Source: Caldicellulosiruptor morganii (GTDB taxonomy: Bacteria > Bacillota > Thermoanaerobacteria > Caldicellulosiruptorales > Caldicellulosiruptoraceae). Taken from it: DNA of 64,000 bases. The DNA lies in assembly GCF_026810225.1 (NCBI RefSeq), contig NZ_CP113865.1, positions 473,001 through 537,000 of the forward strand. The letters are read 5' to 3'. Each line of letters begins with the position of its first letter. Positions within the stretch are counted from its first letter, which is position 1. Both the position numbers and the translations under genes were made by a program. Under the pieces are notes generated by a model. That model searched no databases. It had not been told where the DNA came from and saw only the letters and a list, made by a program, of their open reading frames with translations. This document shows positions 63,541-64,000 of this stretch, one piece after another.

Positions 63541-64000
63541 ATGTACAAAGCAATCCTGGCTATAAAAAATCAAAAGCTGTTTGCTGTTGTGAAAAATACG
63601 TTAACAGAAAATGGATATTCAATTGCAGATACGGCTTTGGACTTTTCTGACTGTCTTAGAAAAATCAGAGTATTAAAACCCGATGTATTGATAATGGAAT
63701 ATGGATTTAGTGTGGGAAGTATGGTTGAAATTATAAATATTCTCAGGGATGACAGGATATGTCCCACTATTATTCTGGCAAACCAGGCTCAGAAATCGAG
63801 TATAGAAAGTGTGATACTTGAGGATGATGAATTCAATGTATTTTTGTACAGTCCATTTAACAGAGGAGCTTTCATATCCTTTGTTGAGACGGTAATTAAA
63901 AGCTGGGTGAAACTCAGAAGATTAGAAGAGCATATAAAAAAACTGCAGGACGATTTGGAGACAAGAAAGCTTGTTGAAAGGGCGAAAGGGATTTTGATGA
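63541..64000 (+). CDS. Receiver-like ANTAR-domain regulator (cut by window edge)
   Basis: The frame opens at ATG 63541 and runs off the window. The first about 120 residues have a receiver-like alternation of strands and helices (KPDVLIMEYGF, CPTIILANQA), but the phospho-acceptor position is a Glu (MEYG) rather than Asp. A coiled coil (EEHIKKLQDDLETRK) leads into the beginning of an ANTAR RNA-binding domain (KLVERAKGILM). ANTAR proteins bind paired hairpins in leader RNA and act as antiterminators. No ribosome site is close; GGAG lies 12 bases upstream. Lies 63 bases after the HD-GYP gene. Confidence 0.8.
   Translation, partial: MYKAILAIKNQKLFAVVKNTLTENGYSIADTALDFSDCLRKIRVLKPDVLIMEYGFSVGSMVEIINILRDDRICPTIILANQAQKSSIESVILEDDEFNVFLYSPFNRGAFISFVETVIKSWVKLRRLEEHIKKLQDDLETRKLVERAKGILM

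Overview
The window reads as chromosomal DNA of an AT-rich, thermophilic, plant-biomass-degrading Firmicute, most probably Caldicellulosiruptor. This is inferred from the gene content: a secreted S-layer-anchored xylanase (three CBM22, GH10, two CBM9, SLH), a LacI/xylulokinase pair, a complete glycogen operon, LL-diaminopimelate aminotransferase, a Re-citrate-synthase-like enzyme and frequent TTG/GTG starts behind strong GGAGG sites. No 16S gene is present to settle the taxon. No CRISPR array, prophage or plasmid origin was seen.

Layout. 0.2-3.6 kb: a G5/3D-domain cell-wall protein, a GH130 phosphorylase with a zinc dehydrogenase, and tRNA-Ser(GCU). 3.6-6.2 kb: an AgrC/Spo0B-like sensor kinase with a separate membrane protein and no response regulator, then a DUF2156 protein. 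6.2-8.6 kb: dapL-ybjQ-coaX operon. 8.8-12 kb: sugar-isomerase-like TIM barrel, acetyl-esterase-like hydrolase and a TDT transporter. 12.1-16.9 kb: the 1596-residue xylanase, with an almost perfect 454-bp internal duplication. 17.0-18.7 kb: a decayed transposase and the tail of an AEC permease. 18.9-22.5 kb: glmM, a glmS ribozyme and glmS. 22.5-28.1 kb: an accessory stretch with a secreted HYDIN-like protein, an HTH protein with a large unassigned region, a secreted hypothetical and three gene remnants. 28.1-32.5 kb: Re-citrate-synthase-like gene, a TnpB-like element with a highly structured 3' region, a c-di-AMP (ydaO) riboswitch cut off from any obvious target, and a DUF362 ferredoxin. 32.7-35.4 kb: pabA-pabB-pabC. 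35.5-39.8 kb: a flavinylated membrane 4Fe-4S protein with its ApbE flavin transferase, then TetR and a NapH-like ferredoxin. 40-44.5 kb: nrdD behind paired NrdR boxes, ROK sugar kinase, SGNH hydrolase. 44.5-45.9 kb: two secreted proteins. 46.2-54.4 kb: glgBCDAP operon. 54.7-59.1 kb: radC and the ribD-ribE-ribBA-ribH operon under an FMN riboswitch. 59.2-61.8 kb: LacI regulator and xylulokinase. 61.9-64 kb: HD-GYP protein and an ANTAR regulator cut by the window edge.

How parts fit together. The xylanase, acetyl-esterase-like proteins, TIM-barrel isomerase and XylB suit breakdown of acetylated xylan to xylulose-5-phosphate. The glg genes store glucose, and the ROK kinase may supply the phosphorylated sugar. 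The rib operon makes the FMN that the ApbE/FMN-binding pair would attach covalently outside the membrane. Regulation by RNA is prominent: glmS ribozyme, FMN riboswitch with a readable terminator/antiterminator switch, and c-di-AMP riboswitch.

The most unusual locus is 29.5-31.3 kb. A TnpB-family protein without the zinc ribbon, with its own promoter and a dense run of hairpins over its 3' end, lies between a riboswitch that lacks an expression platform and the citrate-synthase-like gene. All calls come from reading the sequence; no database search or folding program was run.
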